Positions 9,282 through 19,073 of a DNA stretch of 64,000 nt are shown here, one piece after another (within the stretch, counting starts at the first letter, position 1; the number at the start of each line of letters is the position of its first letter). This DNA is from Hydrogenophaga pseudoflava NBRC 102511 (GTDB taxonomy: Bacteria > Pseudomonadota > Gammaproteobacteria > Burkholderiales > Burkholderiaceae_C): contig NZ_BCWQ01000001.1 in the NCBI RefSeq assembly GCF_001592285.1, positions 531,553 through 595,552 on the forward strand, in the 5' to 3' direction. A program made the translations under genes and the position numbers. Below the pieces are notes generated by a model that was given only the letters and a program-made list of their open reading frames with translations, did no database searches and was not told where the DNA came from.

Positions 9282-10506
9282 GCACCGGCGGCGTTTTCAC
9301 CTCGCCATGGCGCTGCACCAGGGTCCAGGCGGTCAGCGCGATCAGCACGCTCCAGAACCACAGGCCGTCGGTCAGCGGCCGCACGCTGCCCGGGTTTTCG
9401 GCCAGGCTTTTGCCGAGCCAGCCGCCCATGAAGAAGGCGGTCAGCATCATCAGGCAGCCGCTCATGGCCGAGGCCGCACCCGCCGCCTGCGGGAACGGGC
9501 CGACGGCGCCGCTCTGGCCGCAGGGCTGGTGCACGCCGTGGCCGAGCATGAACAGGACGAAGGGGCCGAGGATGGCGGCCGGGTGCTGGATGCCCGCCAG
9601 CGCCAGCAGCCCCATGGTGCTGCCGGCGAGCAGGGTGCAGCCGCCGGCGATGGCGACGGTGAGCCGCACGCCCAGGCCCTGCAGCAGGCGGCGGCAGATG
9701 AAGGTGCCCACGATGTAGGACAGCGACATCACCAGCATCAGCAGGCCGTAGGCGGTCTTGCTCAGGCCCAGCACGCCAATGAACACAAACGACGAGGCGG
9801 CCAGGAAGGTGAACAGGCCGCCGTAGGAGGTGGCCGAGAGCAGGGTGAAGGCCCAGAAGGTCGGATGGCGCAGGATGCCGGCCCAGGTGCGCAGCAGGGT
9901 CAGCGGCTCCAGTGCGCGCGGGTTCTTCTGGGGCAGGGTTTCATCAAAGCGCCAGACCAGCAGCGCCAGCGTGCCGGCGCCGAACACCGCCAGTGCCAAC
10001 AGGGCCACACGCCAGCCGGCGAGGTCGGCCAGCAGACCGCCGATCGGCGCGCTTGCGCAGGCGATCACGCCCAGGCCGGTGAGACCCTTGGACATCACCC
10101 GAGCGCCATCCACCGGCGCATACAGGTCGCGCACCACGGCGCGCGCACACATCACGCCCGCGCCCATGGCCATGCCCTGCAGGATGCGCCAGACGATGAG
10201 CTGCTCCATCGACGCTGAAAACGTGCTGCCCACCGCGGCCAGCACATACAGGGCGGTTCCGACCAACAGGACCGGGCGGCGGCCGAAGCGGTCGGACAGC
10301 GGCCCCCAGACCAGCTGGGACAGACCGAAGGCCAGCAGCAGGGCGGTGAGCGTCAGCTGCGCCTGCGGCATGCTGGCGCCGAAGCCCTGGGTGATCGAGG
10401 GCAGGGCGGGCAGGTAGAGGTCGGTGGTGACCGGCTGCAGGCCCAGCAGCAGCGAAAGCACCAGCACGATCAGGCCGGGCGACATGGCGGAACGGGGAGC
10501 GGACAT
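9250..10506 (-). CDS. MFS drug-resistance transporter, Bcr/CflA family
   Basis: About 418 residues from the ATG at 10506 (an upstream in-frame ATG at 10539 adds 11 residues without similarity). It has twelve hydrophobic segments. MFS motif A appears as [14 protein letters not shown] after TM2, and TM1 ends in the Bcr/CflA-typical [11 protein letters not shown]. It is a proton-driven inner-membrane exporter; substrates are unknown. Its 3' end overlaps miaA by 32 bp. Confidence 0.85.
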   Translation of the reverse strand: MSAPRSAMSPGLIVLVLSLLLGLQPVTTDLYLPALPSITQGFGASMPQAQLTLTALLLAFGLSQLVWGPLSDRFGRRPVLLVGTALYVLAAVGSTFSASMEQLIVWRILQGMAMGAGVMCARAVVRDLYAPVDGARVMSKGLTGLGVIACASAPIGGLLADLAGWRVALLALAVFGAGTLALLVWRFDETLPQKNPRALEPLTLLRTWAGILRHPTFWAFTLLSATSYGGLFTFLAASSFVFIGVLGLSKTAYGLLMLVMSLSYIVGTFICRRLLQGLGVRLTVAIAGGCTLLAGSTMGLLALAGIQHPAAILGPFVLFMLGHGVHQPCGQSGAVGPFPQAAGAASAMSGCLMMLTAFFMGGWLGKSLAENPGSVRPLTDGLWFWSVLIALTAWTLVQRHGEVKTPPVRVTTGASDAR

Positions 10507-10570
10507 CCGATTGAGGTTAGCAGATGCCCTCATGTTCAACCGGAACTACGCCGAAGGCGGCGCGGGGGGA

Positions 10571-11413
10571 TCACTTCATTCCGAACAGCTCGGCCAAGGC
10601 GGTGCGGTACTGCGGCTGCCCCACCGCGTTGGTGTTGTGGTGCGACCCGCCCTCCACCAGCTCGAAGCGTTTCGGGCCCGTGGCGGCCTCGAACAACTGG
10701 CGGCCCAGTTCCGGCGCGATGGTGCGGTCCTCGCTGCCGTGCACCACCAGCAGCGGCGAGCCGATCCTCTTGACCCGCTCCACGGTCTCGAAGCGCTGGG
10801 TGATCAGCGGGCCGACCGGCAACCAGCCCCACTTGTAGGAACTGACTACGTCGGGAATCGAAGTGAAGGTGCCCTCGACCAGGGTGCCCGCCTCGTCCTG
10901 AACCTGGGCCGCCAGGTCGATGGCAATCGCGCCGCCCAGCGAGTGGCCGAAGATGTAGCGCGGCCGGTCGGGGTGCTGCCGGGCCAGCCAGTCCCAGGCG
11001 GCGCGCGCATCCTCGTAGGCCATGGTTTCCGAGGGCAGGGTGTTGGTGCTCTTGCCGAAGCCCCGGTAGTCCACCGCCAGCACCGAGAAGCCCAGCTCCT
11101 GCATGCGCCGCGCGCGGAACGCCGAGCCGACCACGTTGAAGCGCGCGCCGTGCAGGTAGAGCAGCACGGGGACCTTGGGGTCGCTCGCGAAGCGCTCGTG
11201 CGCGCTCCACAGGCCATGCAGCTTCACCGGCTGGCCGGTTTCCTGCGACTGGAATTCGATCCACACGTCCTGCATGCCCTGTGCCGCCTCTTCGCCGCGC
11301 CACCAGCTGCGGTCCGAGGGCTGGAAGATCCAGCCGCGCTGGCGTTCGTCGAGGGTGGCGCAACCGGCCAGCACGGCGGCCGAGAGCAGGACGAGGGCGA
11401 TCAGGCGTTTCAT
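10571..11413 (-). CDS. Alpha/beta-hydrolase lipoprotein
   Basis: 280 residues. A lipoprotein signal peptide ends in LAGC (lipidated Cys18). It is followed by an alpha/beta-hydrolase fold with an HGAR oxyanion region (LYLHGARFNVVG), the nucleophile elbow GHSLGG, an acid in VVHGSEDRTI, and a late His in EGGSHHN. It resembles BEM46/YfhR-like serine hydrolases anchored to the envelope. The true substrate is unknown. It is separated from the MFS gene by about 60 bp and is divergent from rnk across a 353-bp gap. Confidence 0.8.
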   Translation of the reverse strand: MKRLIALVLLSAAVLAGCATLDERQRGWIFQPSDRSWWRGEEAAQGMQDVWIEFQSQETGQPVKLHGLWSAHERFASDPKVPVLLYLHGARFNVVGSAFRARRMQELGFSVLAVDYRGFGKSTNTLPSETMAYEDARAAWDWLARQHPDRPRYIFGHSLGGAIAIDLAAQVQDEAGTLVEGTFTSIPDVVSSYKWGWLPVGPLITQRFETVERVKRIGSPLLVVHGSEDRTIAPELGRQLFEAATGPKRFELVEGGSHHNTNAVGQPQYRTALAELFGMK

Positions 11414-11489
11414 GGGCTTACACGATCCTCCGGGCCGGTGGAAAGTTCACTGCCGGCGCGCCGGCCGGTCGCCGCCGGGCACTCACCGG

Positions 11490-11518
11490 TTGACACGGGC
11501 GCCCGTCCTGCCTACATT
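11490..11518 (+). promoter_or_regulatory. Strong sigma70 promoter upstream of rnk
   Basis: TTGACA (perfect -35, 11490-11495), exactly 17 bp, then TACATT (11513-11518). Transcription is predicted to start near 11525, at or next to the ATG of the short upstream ORF. Confidence 0.65.
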
Positions 11519-11525
11519 GCCGCCC

Positions 11526-11645
11526 ATGCTGCGCATCCACCACCCGACGACCCTGTGTCGCGTTCTGTCGCCTCTTGCGACGGAACCGGGTGTGCGCGTG
11601 CCCGTCCACACCTCAGGTGGTGGCGCGACGGCCGCACATTCCTGA
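11526..11645 (+). CDS. Possible leader peptide upstream of rnk (39 codons)
   Basis: The ORF reads MLRIHHPTTLCRVLSPLATE and continues to 39 residues. Its ATG falls at the predicted transcription start, so it would be translated as a leaderless message. Its TGA directly abuts the 5' arm of an 11-bp hairpin. No homologue is recognised. The placement, rather than the peptide sequence, is the reason for listing it. It may be a regulatory upstream ORF or coincidence. Confidence 0.25.
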   Translation: MLRIHHPTTLCRVLSPLATEPGVRVPVHTSGGGATAAHS

Positions 11646-11766
11646 GCCCGGCGATCCCCTTCCTCTCCCACTCATCCGCGCCACGCGCGATCGCCGGGCC
11701 CCTCGACCAGAGCGCATAGCCGTTCCCCCGCCTGCTCGGCCGGGACGGGCCTTTTCTGGAGCCGAC

Positions 11767-12168
11767 ATGTCCCTGTTTTCCCGTGGTGACCGCATCGTCA
11801 CCGAGCTTGATCTCGTCCGCCTGCACAAGCTGGGCGTCCACCGCATGCCCGCCGGTCTGCCCGACGCGCTTGATCTGGCCGAGCAGGTGCCCTCACCCGA
11901 GGTGCCTGCCGACGTGGTGACCATGTATTCGCAGATCGAAATCCTCGAAGCGGGCGAAACGGCGCCGCGCAAGCTCACCCTGTGTTATCCCGAAGACGCC
12001 GAGCCGGCCCAAGGCTTCATCTCGGTGCTGTCTCCGGTGGGCGCCAGCCTGCTGGGGCTGCGCGTCGGTGGGCGCGCGCACTGGCACACGCCGCAGGGCG
12101 AGCCCCGCTCGGCCCGGGTGACGGCCGTCCTGTTCCAGCCCGAGGCGAGCGGCGACTACACCACCTGA
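11767..12168 (+). CDS. rnk: Nucleoside diphosphate kinase regulator (Rnk/GreA C-terminal family)
   Basis: 133 residues from the ATG at 11767 (GGAG nine bases upstream). It has the Rnk architecture: a short N-terminal helix pair, DVVTMYSQIEI, then the GreA/GreB-type C-terminal domain with LSPVGASLLGLRVG and the family ending FQPEASGDYTT. Rnk-like proteins bind RNA polymerase near the secondary channel and influence nucleotide pools. No Gre-type acidic coiled-coil tip is present. It is convergent with gdhA, leaving only four bases between the stop codons. Confidence 0.85.
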   Translation: MSLFSRGDRIVTELDLVRLHKLGVHRMPAGLPDALDLAEQVPSPEVPADVVTMYSQIEILEAGETAPRKLTLCYPEDAEPAQGFISVLSPVGASLLGLRVGGRAHWHTPQGEPRSARVTAVLFQPEASGDYTT

Positions 12169-12172
12169 TGCG

Positions 12173-13516
<1,344 letters not shown>

Positions 13517-13624
13517 GCGTGTGATGCTCCAGAAAAGTGCATGAGAGTATGCAAAACCCGCATTTCATGATCCAAAAGGCACATGAATGCGGCGTGAGGC
13601 CCACTAATGGTGCAAGCGAAAGCC

Positions 13625-13654
13625 GCACAACCGAGGGCTTTCCCTCGGTTGTGC
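13625..13654 (-). terminator. Perfect 13-bp-arm hairpin downstream of mutL
   Basis: GCACAACCGAGGG (13625-13637) and its exact complement (13642-13654) flank a CTTT loop, starting 20 bp beyond the mutL stop. Leftward the stem is followed by GGCTTTCGCTT, a weak T-rich tract. It probably terminates mutL and insulates gdhA. Confidence 0.65.
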
Positions 13655-13673
13655 TCGCGTTTGGTGCGGTGTG

Positions 13674-15620
13674 TCAGCGGCCGCGCAGGAACAGCGCGTC
13701 CAGGTCTTTCATGCCCAGCTGGCGCCAGGTGGGCCGGCCGTGGTTGCACTGGTCGCTGCGCTCGGTCACTTCCATCTGGCGCAGCAGGGCGTTCATCTCG
13801 TCCAGGGTCAGGCGGCGGTTGGCGCGCACCGCGCCGTGGCAGGCCATGGTGGCCAGCAGCTCGTTGCGGGCGCGCTGCACCACCGTGCTGGCGTCGTGCT
13901 GGCTGAGTTCGGCGAGCACGCTGCGGGCGAGCTCCACCGGGTCGCCGGCGGCCAGGGTGGTGGGCACGGCGCGCACGGCCAGGGTCCTGGGCGAGAACGG
14001 CACGATCTCCAGCCCCAGCTGGGCCAGCACCTCGGCTGCAGTTTCGGCGGTGGCGACTTCTTCAGGCGTGGCCGCGAAGGTGGCCGGGATCAGCTGCGGC
14101 TGGCTGGCGATCTGGTGCGCGTCCAGCTGCTGCTTGAGGCGCTCGTAGACGATGCGCTCGTGCGCCGCATGCATGTCCACCACCACCAGGCCCTGGGCGT
14201 TCTCGGCCAGGATGTAGACGCCGTGCAGCTGGGCGACCGCGCGGCCCAGCGGCCATTCGCCATCGGGCAGGGGGGCGGGCGCTTCCTGCGTGGCCGGGGT
14301 AGGTGCGAACACCGGTTCGGCGCGGCGGATGTCGGGCGCGTCCAGCGGCGCCGCAATCCGTTCGGCTGGGCGCCAGAGCGCTTCGAGGTCGCTCACACGC
14401 TGGCCCGCCTGCGGCGCCTCGGGCCGCCAGGGCAGGGGCTGCTGGCGCGGCACCGGGGCGAGGAAGGTGGAAGCGGGCGTTTCGGTCGGCGTCGCTGAAA
14501 GTGGGCCAGTGACGGGCAGCGTCTGCGCCGAGCGAGGCGCGGCCAGCGCCCCTTCCACCGCGTGTCGCACCGCCTGGTGCACCTCGCGGCTGTCGCGGAA
14601 GCGCACCTCGATCTTGGTCGGGTGCACGTTCACGTCCACGCGCGTCGGGTCGATGCTCACGTACAGCGCATACACCGGCTGGCGGTGGCCGTGCAGCACG
14701 TCTTCATACGCGCTGCGGGCGGCGTGGGTGATGACCTTGTCGCGCACGAAGCGGCCGTTGACGTAGGCGAACTGCCAGTCGGCGCGCGAGCGGGCCGCGT
14801 CGGGCACGCCGGCAAAACCCCAGACGCGCAGGCGCTGCTGGCCGCCGGCGGTAGCTTCTTCGCCCGGCACATCGCTGGCCGGCCAGTTCACCGCCACGGC
14901 GTTTTCGATGAACTCCTCACCCAGCACGTCGGCCAGGCGGCGGCGCAGCGCGTCCAGCAGATGTTCGCCACCGGCCAGGTCGGGCGCCACGGCGCGCCAC
15001 TGTGCGACCAGCTTGCCGTCGTGCCAGATGGCAAAGCCCACTTCGGGCCGCGCCAGCGCGTGGCGGCGAACGGCCTCGATGCAGTGGGCCAGCTCGGTGC
15101 TTTCGGACTTGAGGAACTTGCGCCGCGCGGGCGTGGCGAAGAACAGCTCGCGCACTTCGACCGTGGTGCCGCGCGCGCGGGCGGTGGGTTGCAGCTCGCC
15201 GCTGCGGCCGTCCAGCAGCCAGCCGTGGGCGGCCCCTTCGTCGGTGCGGGTCAGCACCGAGACCTCGGCGATGGAACAGATGGCGGCCAGTGCCTCGCCG
15301 CGGAAACCCATGGTGTCCACGGCTTCGAGGTCGTTCAGGCTGGCGATCTTGCTGGTGGCGTGGCGCTTGAGCGCGGTGGGCAGTTCCTCGCGCAGGATGC
15401 CGATGCCGTCGTCCTCCACGCTGATGAGCCGGATGCCGCCGGCCTGCAGCCGCACGGTGATCTGCGTGGCTCCGGCGTCCAGCGCGTTGTCCACCAGCTC
15501 GCGCACCACGGACGCGGGGCGTTCGACCACTTCGCCGGCCGCGATCTGGCTGATCAGCTCGTCGGGAAGTTCACGGATGGGGCGGCGGTGGGCGGGCAGG
15601 GGGGCGTTCACCCGGGGCAT
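13674..15620 (-). CDS. mutL: DNA mismatch repair protein MutL
   Basis: 648 residues. The N-terminal GHKL ATPase shows AAGEVVERPASVVRELVDNA (motif I Glu), DDGIGI (motif II) and GFRGEAL (motif III). A proline/alanine-rich linker spans about 350-445. The C-terminal dimerisation domain follows, with VVVDMHAAHERIVYE, i.e. the metal-binding endonuclease motif DQHA(X)2E(X)4E with Met in place of Gln. This indicates a nicking-competent MutL, as expected in bacteria without MutH. Divergent from dedA with 38 bp between starts. Confidence 0.95.
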   Translation of the reverse strand: MPRVNAPLPAHRRPIRELPDELISQIAAGEVVERPASVVRELVDNALDAGATQITVRLQAGGIRLISVEDDGIGILREELPTALKRHATSKIASLNDLEAVDTMGFRGEALAAICSIAEVSVLTRTDEGAAHGWLLDGRSGELQPTARARGTTVEVRELFFATPARRKFLKSESTELAHCIEAVRRHALARPEVGFAIWHDGKLVAQWRAVAPDLAGGEHLLDALRRRLADVLGEEFIENAVAVNWPASDVPGEEATAGGQQRLRVWGFAGVPDAARSRADWQFAYVNGRFVRDKVITHAARSAYEDVLHGHRQPVYALYVSIDPTRVDVNVHPTKIEVRFRDSREVHQAVRHAVEGALAAPRSAQTLPVTGPLSATPTETPASTFLAPVPRQQPLPWRPEAPQAGQRVSDLEALWRPAERIAAPLDAPDIRRAEPVFAPTPATQEAPAPLPDGEWPLGRAVAQLHGVYILAENAQGLVVVDMHAAHERIVYERLKQQLDAHQIASQPQLIPATFAATPEEVATAETAAEVLAQLGLEIVPFSPRTLAVRAVPTTLAAGDPVELARSVLAELSQHDASTVVQRARNELLATMACHGAVRANRRLTLDEMNALLRQMEVTERSDQCNHGRPTWRQLGMKDLDALFLRGR

Positions 15621-15644
15621 TCTAGGCGTGGGGCACCGCCCGGG

Positions 15645-15650
15645 GATAAT
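15645..15650 (+). promoter_or_regulatory. -10-like hexamer immediately upstream of dedA
   Basis: GATAAT ends 8 bp before the dedA ATG, with no Shine-Dalgarno in between and no clear -35. If it is used, the transcript would be leaderless or nearly so. Confidence 0.35.
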
Positions 15651-15658
15651 CGCGGGCT

Positions 15659-16324
15659 ATGGATTTCGCCCTCTACCTGATCGACTTCATCCTGCACGTG
15701 GACAAGCACCTGCAGGCCTTCGTACAAGCCTACGGCGCCTGGGTGTATGCCCTGCTGTTCCTCATCATCTTTGTCGAGACCGGCCTGGTGGTCATGCCCT
15801 TCCTGCCGGGCGACTCGCTGCTGTTCATCGTGGGTGCGCTGTGCGGCGCCGGGCTGATGGACTGGTCGATCGCGGCGGGACTGATGCTGGCCGCCGCCAT
15901 CCTGGGTGACCAGACCAACTACAGCATCGGGCGCTACTTCGGGCCGAAAGTGTTCCAGTGGGAGAACTCGCGCTTCTTCAACAAGAACGCCTTCAACCAG
16001 GCCCACAACTTCTACGAGCGCTACGGCGGCGTGACCATCATCCTGGCGCGCTTCATGCCCTTCATCCGCACCTTCGCGCCCTTCGTGGCGGGCGTGGCCG
16101 AGATGACGCGCAGCAAGTTCACCGCCTACAACGTGGTGGGCGCCGTCATCTGGGTGATCGGCCTGACGGCCGCGGGCTACTTCTTCGGCAACCTGCCCTG
16201 GGTGCAGGCCAACCTGTCCAAGATCATCTGGGCGCTGATCTTCGTGCCGGGCCTGATCGCCATCTTCGGCGGCTGGCGCGCCGCGAAGGCGGAGAAAGCC
16301 CGGGCTGCGGCGGGGCAGGCCTGA
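15659..16324 (+). CDS. DedA-family inner-membrane protein
   Basis: 221 residues with five or six hydrophobic segments. It carries the DedA/SNARE-associated motifs: FVETGLVVMPFLPGDSLLF near residue 40, GRYFGPKVF, and the re-entrant segment ARFMPFIRTFAPFVAGVAEM. DedA proteins are envelope flippases/transporters (undecaprenyl phosphate or phosphatidyl lipids) affecting membrane potential and drug tolerance. It is a single gene divergent from mutL. No ribosome-binding site is visible before the ATG. Confidence 0.88.
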   Translation: MDFALYLIDFILHVDKHLQAFVQAYGAWVYALLFLIIFVETGLVVMPFLPGDSLLFIVGALCGAGLMDWSIAAGLMLAAAILGDQTNYSIGRYFGPKVFQWENSRFFNKNAFNQAHNFYERYGGVTIILARFMPFIRTFAPFVAGVAEMTRSKFTAYNVVGAVIWVIGLTAAGYFFGNLPWVQANLSKIIWALIFVPGLIAIFGGWRAAKAEKARAAAGQA

Positions 16325-16352
16325 TCAGGCCTGCCCATGTTGAATCAGGGCG

Positions 16353-17018
16353 TCACTGGAACCCGAACGTCTTGAGCAGCTCGTTGCTGGCCTGATCGGT
16401 GAGTCGGGTCAGAGATTGCTGGACCATCTCTACCTTGTCGGTGTCGATCGCCGCGCCCGCGCCCAGCGAGTACTTCTGCAGTTCGAAGCTTGATGTGGTG
16501 TAGGTGGCAATGGTTTCGCCAGATTTCAGGTCGACCAGTTCGGCCTTGATGGCAGCGTGTGGCAAGGAGTTGAGCTTCATGCCCAGTGCGGAGCGCTGAA
16601 ACACACCAAAACCGCGCATCACCTGATTGGTCTGATACAGCGGATCTGGCGCCACACCGTTGGTCAGCAGCAGCGCCAGGTCAGGTCCATTGCCAATGGA
16701 CTTGAGGACTTCGCTTCGTTCGCTCCCCGCGGGTGTCGAACGAGTCACTTCGGAGAGTCGGCCAGACGCCTGCAGTTTCTTCACCACGTGCTGGACCAAG
16801 GTCTCTGGTAACGCCCACTCCGGCTTGTCCAGCACCTGCTGCTCAATATTGAAAGCAGTGGTGCCGACCCAGAGCAGCGTCAGCTTGCTGTCTACGGTCG
16901 AGGCGACGACCAGCTTCTTGCCATCGGTTCTCGATTTGACAGCGGCGGTATCGACCGTGGCACAACCTCCCAGCAGCAGGGTGATACCGAGAAAAGACCA
17001 GAACAAGCGGCGGCGCAT
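16353..17018 (-). CDS. Hypothetical lipoprotein
   Basis: 221 residues from the ATG at 17018 (the in-frame extension to 17117 runs into amiC and was rejected; GGGAGTG lies upstream). The signal peptide ends LLGGC, giving lipidated Cys19. The mature part is mixed alpha/beta without a recognised domain. It includes KKLVVASTVDSKLTLLWVGT and a C-terminal QQSLTRLTDQASNELLKTFG helix. GC is somewhat lower than in its neighbours. It lies between dedA (convergent) and amiC (same strand). Function unknown; probably exported to the outer or inner membrane leaflet. Confidence 0.7.
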   Translation of the reverse strand: MRRRLFWSFLGITLLLGGCATVDTAAVKSRTDGKKLVVASTVDSKLTLLWVGTTAFNIEQQVLDKPEWALPETLVQHVVKKLQASGRLSEVTRSTPAGSERSEVLKSIGNGPDLALLLTNGVAPDPLYQTNQVMRGFGVFQRSALGMKLNSLPHAAIKAELVDLKSGETIATYTTSSFELQKYSLGAGAAIDTDKVEMVQQSLTRLTDQASNELLKTFGFQ

Positions 17019-17064
17019 GGACACTCCCTTTGAAAAACGAGGCAGTGTAGCCAAGGCCCCGGGC

Positions 17065-18459
17065 CTAGACGCTGCGCACGCGCGCCAGCGGCGGATTCGC
17101 CGCGAAGTACTTGACAATGCCCTTGAGCAGGGCGTCGGCCAGCTGGTTCTGGTAGGCCTCGCTGCGCAGCCGGGCCTCTTCGTCGGGGTTGCTGATGAAG
17201 GCCGTTTCCACCAGCACGCTGGGAATATCCGGCGCCTTGAGCACCGCGAAGCCGGCCTGTTCCACCCGCGGTTTGTGCAGCTTGCCCACGCGGCCTACCT
17301 CGACCAGCATCGCGCCGCCCAGTTTGAGGCTGTCCTTGATCTGGGCCGTGGTGCTCATGTCCAGCAGCGTGCGGGCTACGGTCGCGTCCTTGGACTTGAC
17401 GTTGATGCCGCCCACCAGGTCGGCGGCGTTTTCCTTGTTCGCCATCCAGCGCGCGGCCGCGCTGCTGGCGCCCTTGGTGCTGAGCGCAAAGATGCTTGCG
17501 CCCTGCGGGCGTGGCGTCATGAAGGCGTCGGCATGGATGCTGATGAACAGGTCGGCGCGCACCCGCTGCGCCTTCTTCACCCGCGTGCCCAGGGGCACGA
17601 AGAAATCGGCGTCGCGTGTCATGTAGGCGCGCATCGGGTTGCCGTTGACCGTGGTCGCGTTGATGCGCTCGCGCAGGCGGTGGGCCACCTGCAGCACCAC
17701 GTCTTTCTCCTGCGTGCCGCCAGGGCCGATGGCGCCCGGGTCTTCGCCGCCGTGGCCGGGGTCGAGCGCCACGATGATGAGTCGCTCGGTTTTTTTGCCG
17801 GGTGATGCCTTCGGCTCACCGGCCGGGGCGGGTTTGCCGGCGGTGGCGCCGGGTGCCTTGGGAGGTGCCGGTTTGTCGTGGCGGGCAATGAGGTCGGCCA
17901 GCGGGTCGTCCGCTGGCGTGGCTGGCATGTCCCGCAGCTCGGCACCCAGCAGCTCGGCGGCGCGCCGGGCCGATTCGTCGACCGCGGCCGTGTGCTGGCG
18001 GATCAGTTCCTCGAAGGGGTCGACCGTCTGCACCGGGTAGAGGTCGAGGACCAGCCGGTGGCCGTAGGCGGCGACCGGTTCCAGGTTGAACACCTGCGGC
18101 TTGATTGGTTTTTTCAGGTCCACAGTCAGCCGCGCGACGTTGGCACTGACCGGGGCGACGCGGATGGCCGCGATGTTCGGGTCGTCGCTCTGCAGCTTGC
18201 CCACCAGATCGCGCATGCCTTCAATGAGGTCGATGCCCTCGATGTCGACCACCAGGCGCGACGCCTGGTCGACCGTGGTTTTCTGTGCCTTGAGCTCGCC
18301 GTCGGACTCGATGGTCACGCGCGTGTAGTCCTGCGCCGGCCAGATGCGCACCGCCACCACACGCCCCGCGTGCGCCAGGTGCGGCGCGCCGATCAGCAGC
18401 ACCAGCGCGCCGGCCTGCAGCAGGCGGCGGCGGTCGGGGTGGGGCGTCGGTCGGGTCAT
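17065..18459 (-). CDS. amiC: N-acetylmuramoyl-L-alanine amidase, AmiC type
   Basis: 464 residues. The N-terminus DRRRLLQAGALVLLIG is a twin-arginine signal, typical of AmiC. An AMIN septal-targeting domain (about 35-135) and a proline/alanine-rich linker follow. Then comes Amidase_3 with zinc/catalytic motifs ALDPGHGGEDPGAIG, KDVVLQVA, FISIHADAF and ETAFISNPDEEARL. It splits septal peptidoglycan in the periplasm during cell separation and would need an EnvC/NlpD activator. It overlaps tsaE by 4 bp, the common proteobacterial tsaE-amiC pair. Confidence 0.93.
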   Translation of the reverse strand: MTRPTPHPDRRRLLQAGALVLLIGAPHLAHAGRVVAVRIWPAQDYTRVTIESDGELKAQKTTVDQASRLVVDIEGIDLIEGMRDLVGKLQSDDPNIAAIRVAPVSANVARLTVDLKKPIKPQVFNLEPVAAYGHRLVLDLYPVQTVDPFEELIRQHTAAVDESARRAAELLGAELRDMPATPADDPLADLIARHDKPAPPKAPGATAGKPAPAGEPKASPGKKTERLIIVALDPGHGGEDPGAIGPGGTQEKDVVLQVAHRLRERINATTVNGNPMRAYMTRDADFFVPLGTRVKKAQRVRADLFISIHADAFMTPRPQGASIFALSTKGASSAAARWMANKENAADLVGGINVKSKDATVARTLLDMSTTAQIKDSLKLGGAMLVEVGRVGKLHKPRVEQAGFAVLKAPDIPSVLVETAFISNPDEEARLRSEAYQNQLADALLKGIVKYFAANPPLARVRSV

Positions 18460-19073
18460 GTGTTCAGGGCTGCCAGCAGGCGCCGGCCGGTGTCGGTGAA
18501 GGCCTGCATCGTCACCTGGCGCGGGCCGTCGGTGAGGTCGGTGTCGTCACTGGGCGTTTCCTCCGGCCCGATGGTCAGTGCCGCGTCCACCGCGCCCATG
18601 AGGCCGGCGGCGCGCTCGGGCCATTCCACCAGCTTGAGGCCGGGGCTCGCAAACAGTTCCCGAAAACCCGCGTCTTCCCACTCGCGCGGGTCGCCGAAGC
18701 GGTAGAAATCGAAGTGCCAGGCCGACAGCGCGCCGTGCGGCCCGGCCTCGGCGCGGTGCGGCTCGACCACGGCGTAGGTCGGGCTCTTGATGCGCCCCTG
18801 CACGCCCAGCGCGCGCAGCAGGTGCCGCACGAAGGTGGTCTTGCCCGCGCCCAGGTCGCCGGCCAGCGTCAGCGTGGCGTTGGTGATCGCCGGGCTGGCG
18901 GCCAGTCGCTGCGCAAAGTGGGCGGTGCCCGTCTCGTCCAGCCAGCGCCCGTCCCAGCGCGCGCCGTCGGGGGAGGGCGTTCCTACAATGAGCGGACGAT
19001 GCGATCCGGATTCGATGCTGCTCAACTGATCACTCAGGTTCAGGCCTGGGGCCGGGAACTGGGATTCTCCCAA
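18456..19073 (-). CDS. tsaE: tRNA threonylcarbamoyladenosine biosynthesis ATPase
   Basis: 205 residues if started at ATG 19073, longer than the usual ~155. The recognisable domain begins near residue 40 with DETGTAHFAQRLA, then Walker A GDLGAGKTTFVRHLL, SPTYAVVEPH, the FDFYRFGDPREWEDAG box and LVEWPERA. It is the ATPase of the TsaBDE complex that makes t6A37. No ATG/GTG lies between the far start and the domain, so the extra N-terminus may be real or a rare start codon may be used. If 19073 is right, its 5' end overlaps divergent queG by 75 bp. Confidence 0.88.
   Translation of the reverse strand: MGESQFPAPGLNLSDQLSSIESGSHRPLIVGTPSPDGARWDGRWLDETGTAHFAQRLAASPAITNATLTLAGDLGAGKTTFVRHLLRALGVQGRIKSPTYAVVEPHRAEAGPHGALSAWHFDFYRFGDPREWEDAGFRELFASPGLKLVEWPERAAGLMGAVDAALTIGPEETPSDDTDLTDGPRQVTMQAFTDTGRRLLAALNT
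18984..18989 (+). promoter_or_regulatory. -10-like hexamer immediately upstream of queG
   Basis: TACAAT lies 9 bp before the queG ATG and inside the 5' part of tsaE on the other strand. No convincing -35 is visible. Transcription from here would give a nearly leaderless queG message. Confidence 0.3.

Larger units (their letters stand above)
11414..11766 (+). promoter_or_regulatory. Intergenic region with long structured rnk leader
   Basis: This 353-bp gap holds a near-consensus promoter (11490-11518), a 39-codon ORF starting where transcription should begin (11526), an 11-bp-arm inverted repeat immediately after its stop (GCCCGGCGATC 11646-11656 with GATCGCCGGGC 11689-11699), a GGCC...GGCC hairpin with TTTT, and the GGAG ribosome site of rnk. 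The leader before rnk would be about 240 nt, unusually long for such a small gene. Confidence 0.5.

Noticed and set aside
12169..12172. Possible terminator between rnk and gdhA
   Set aside because: Only four bases lie between the convergent stop codons. Any terminator would have to lie inside the opposing genes, and no clear stem was seen.
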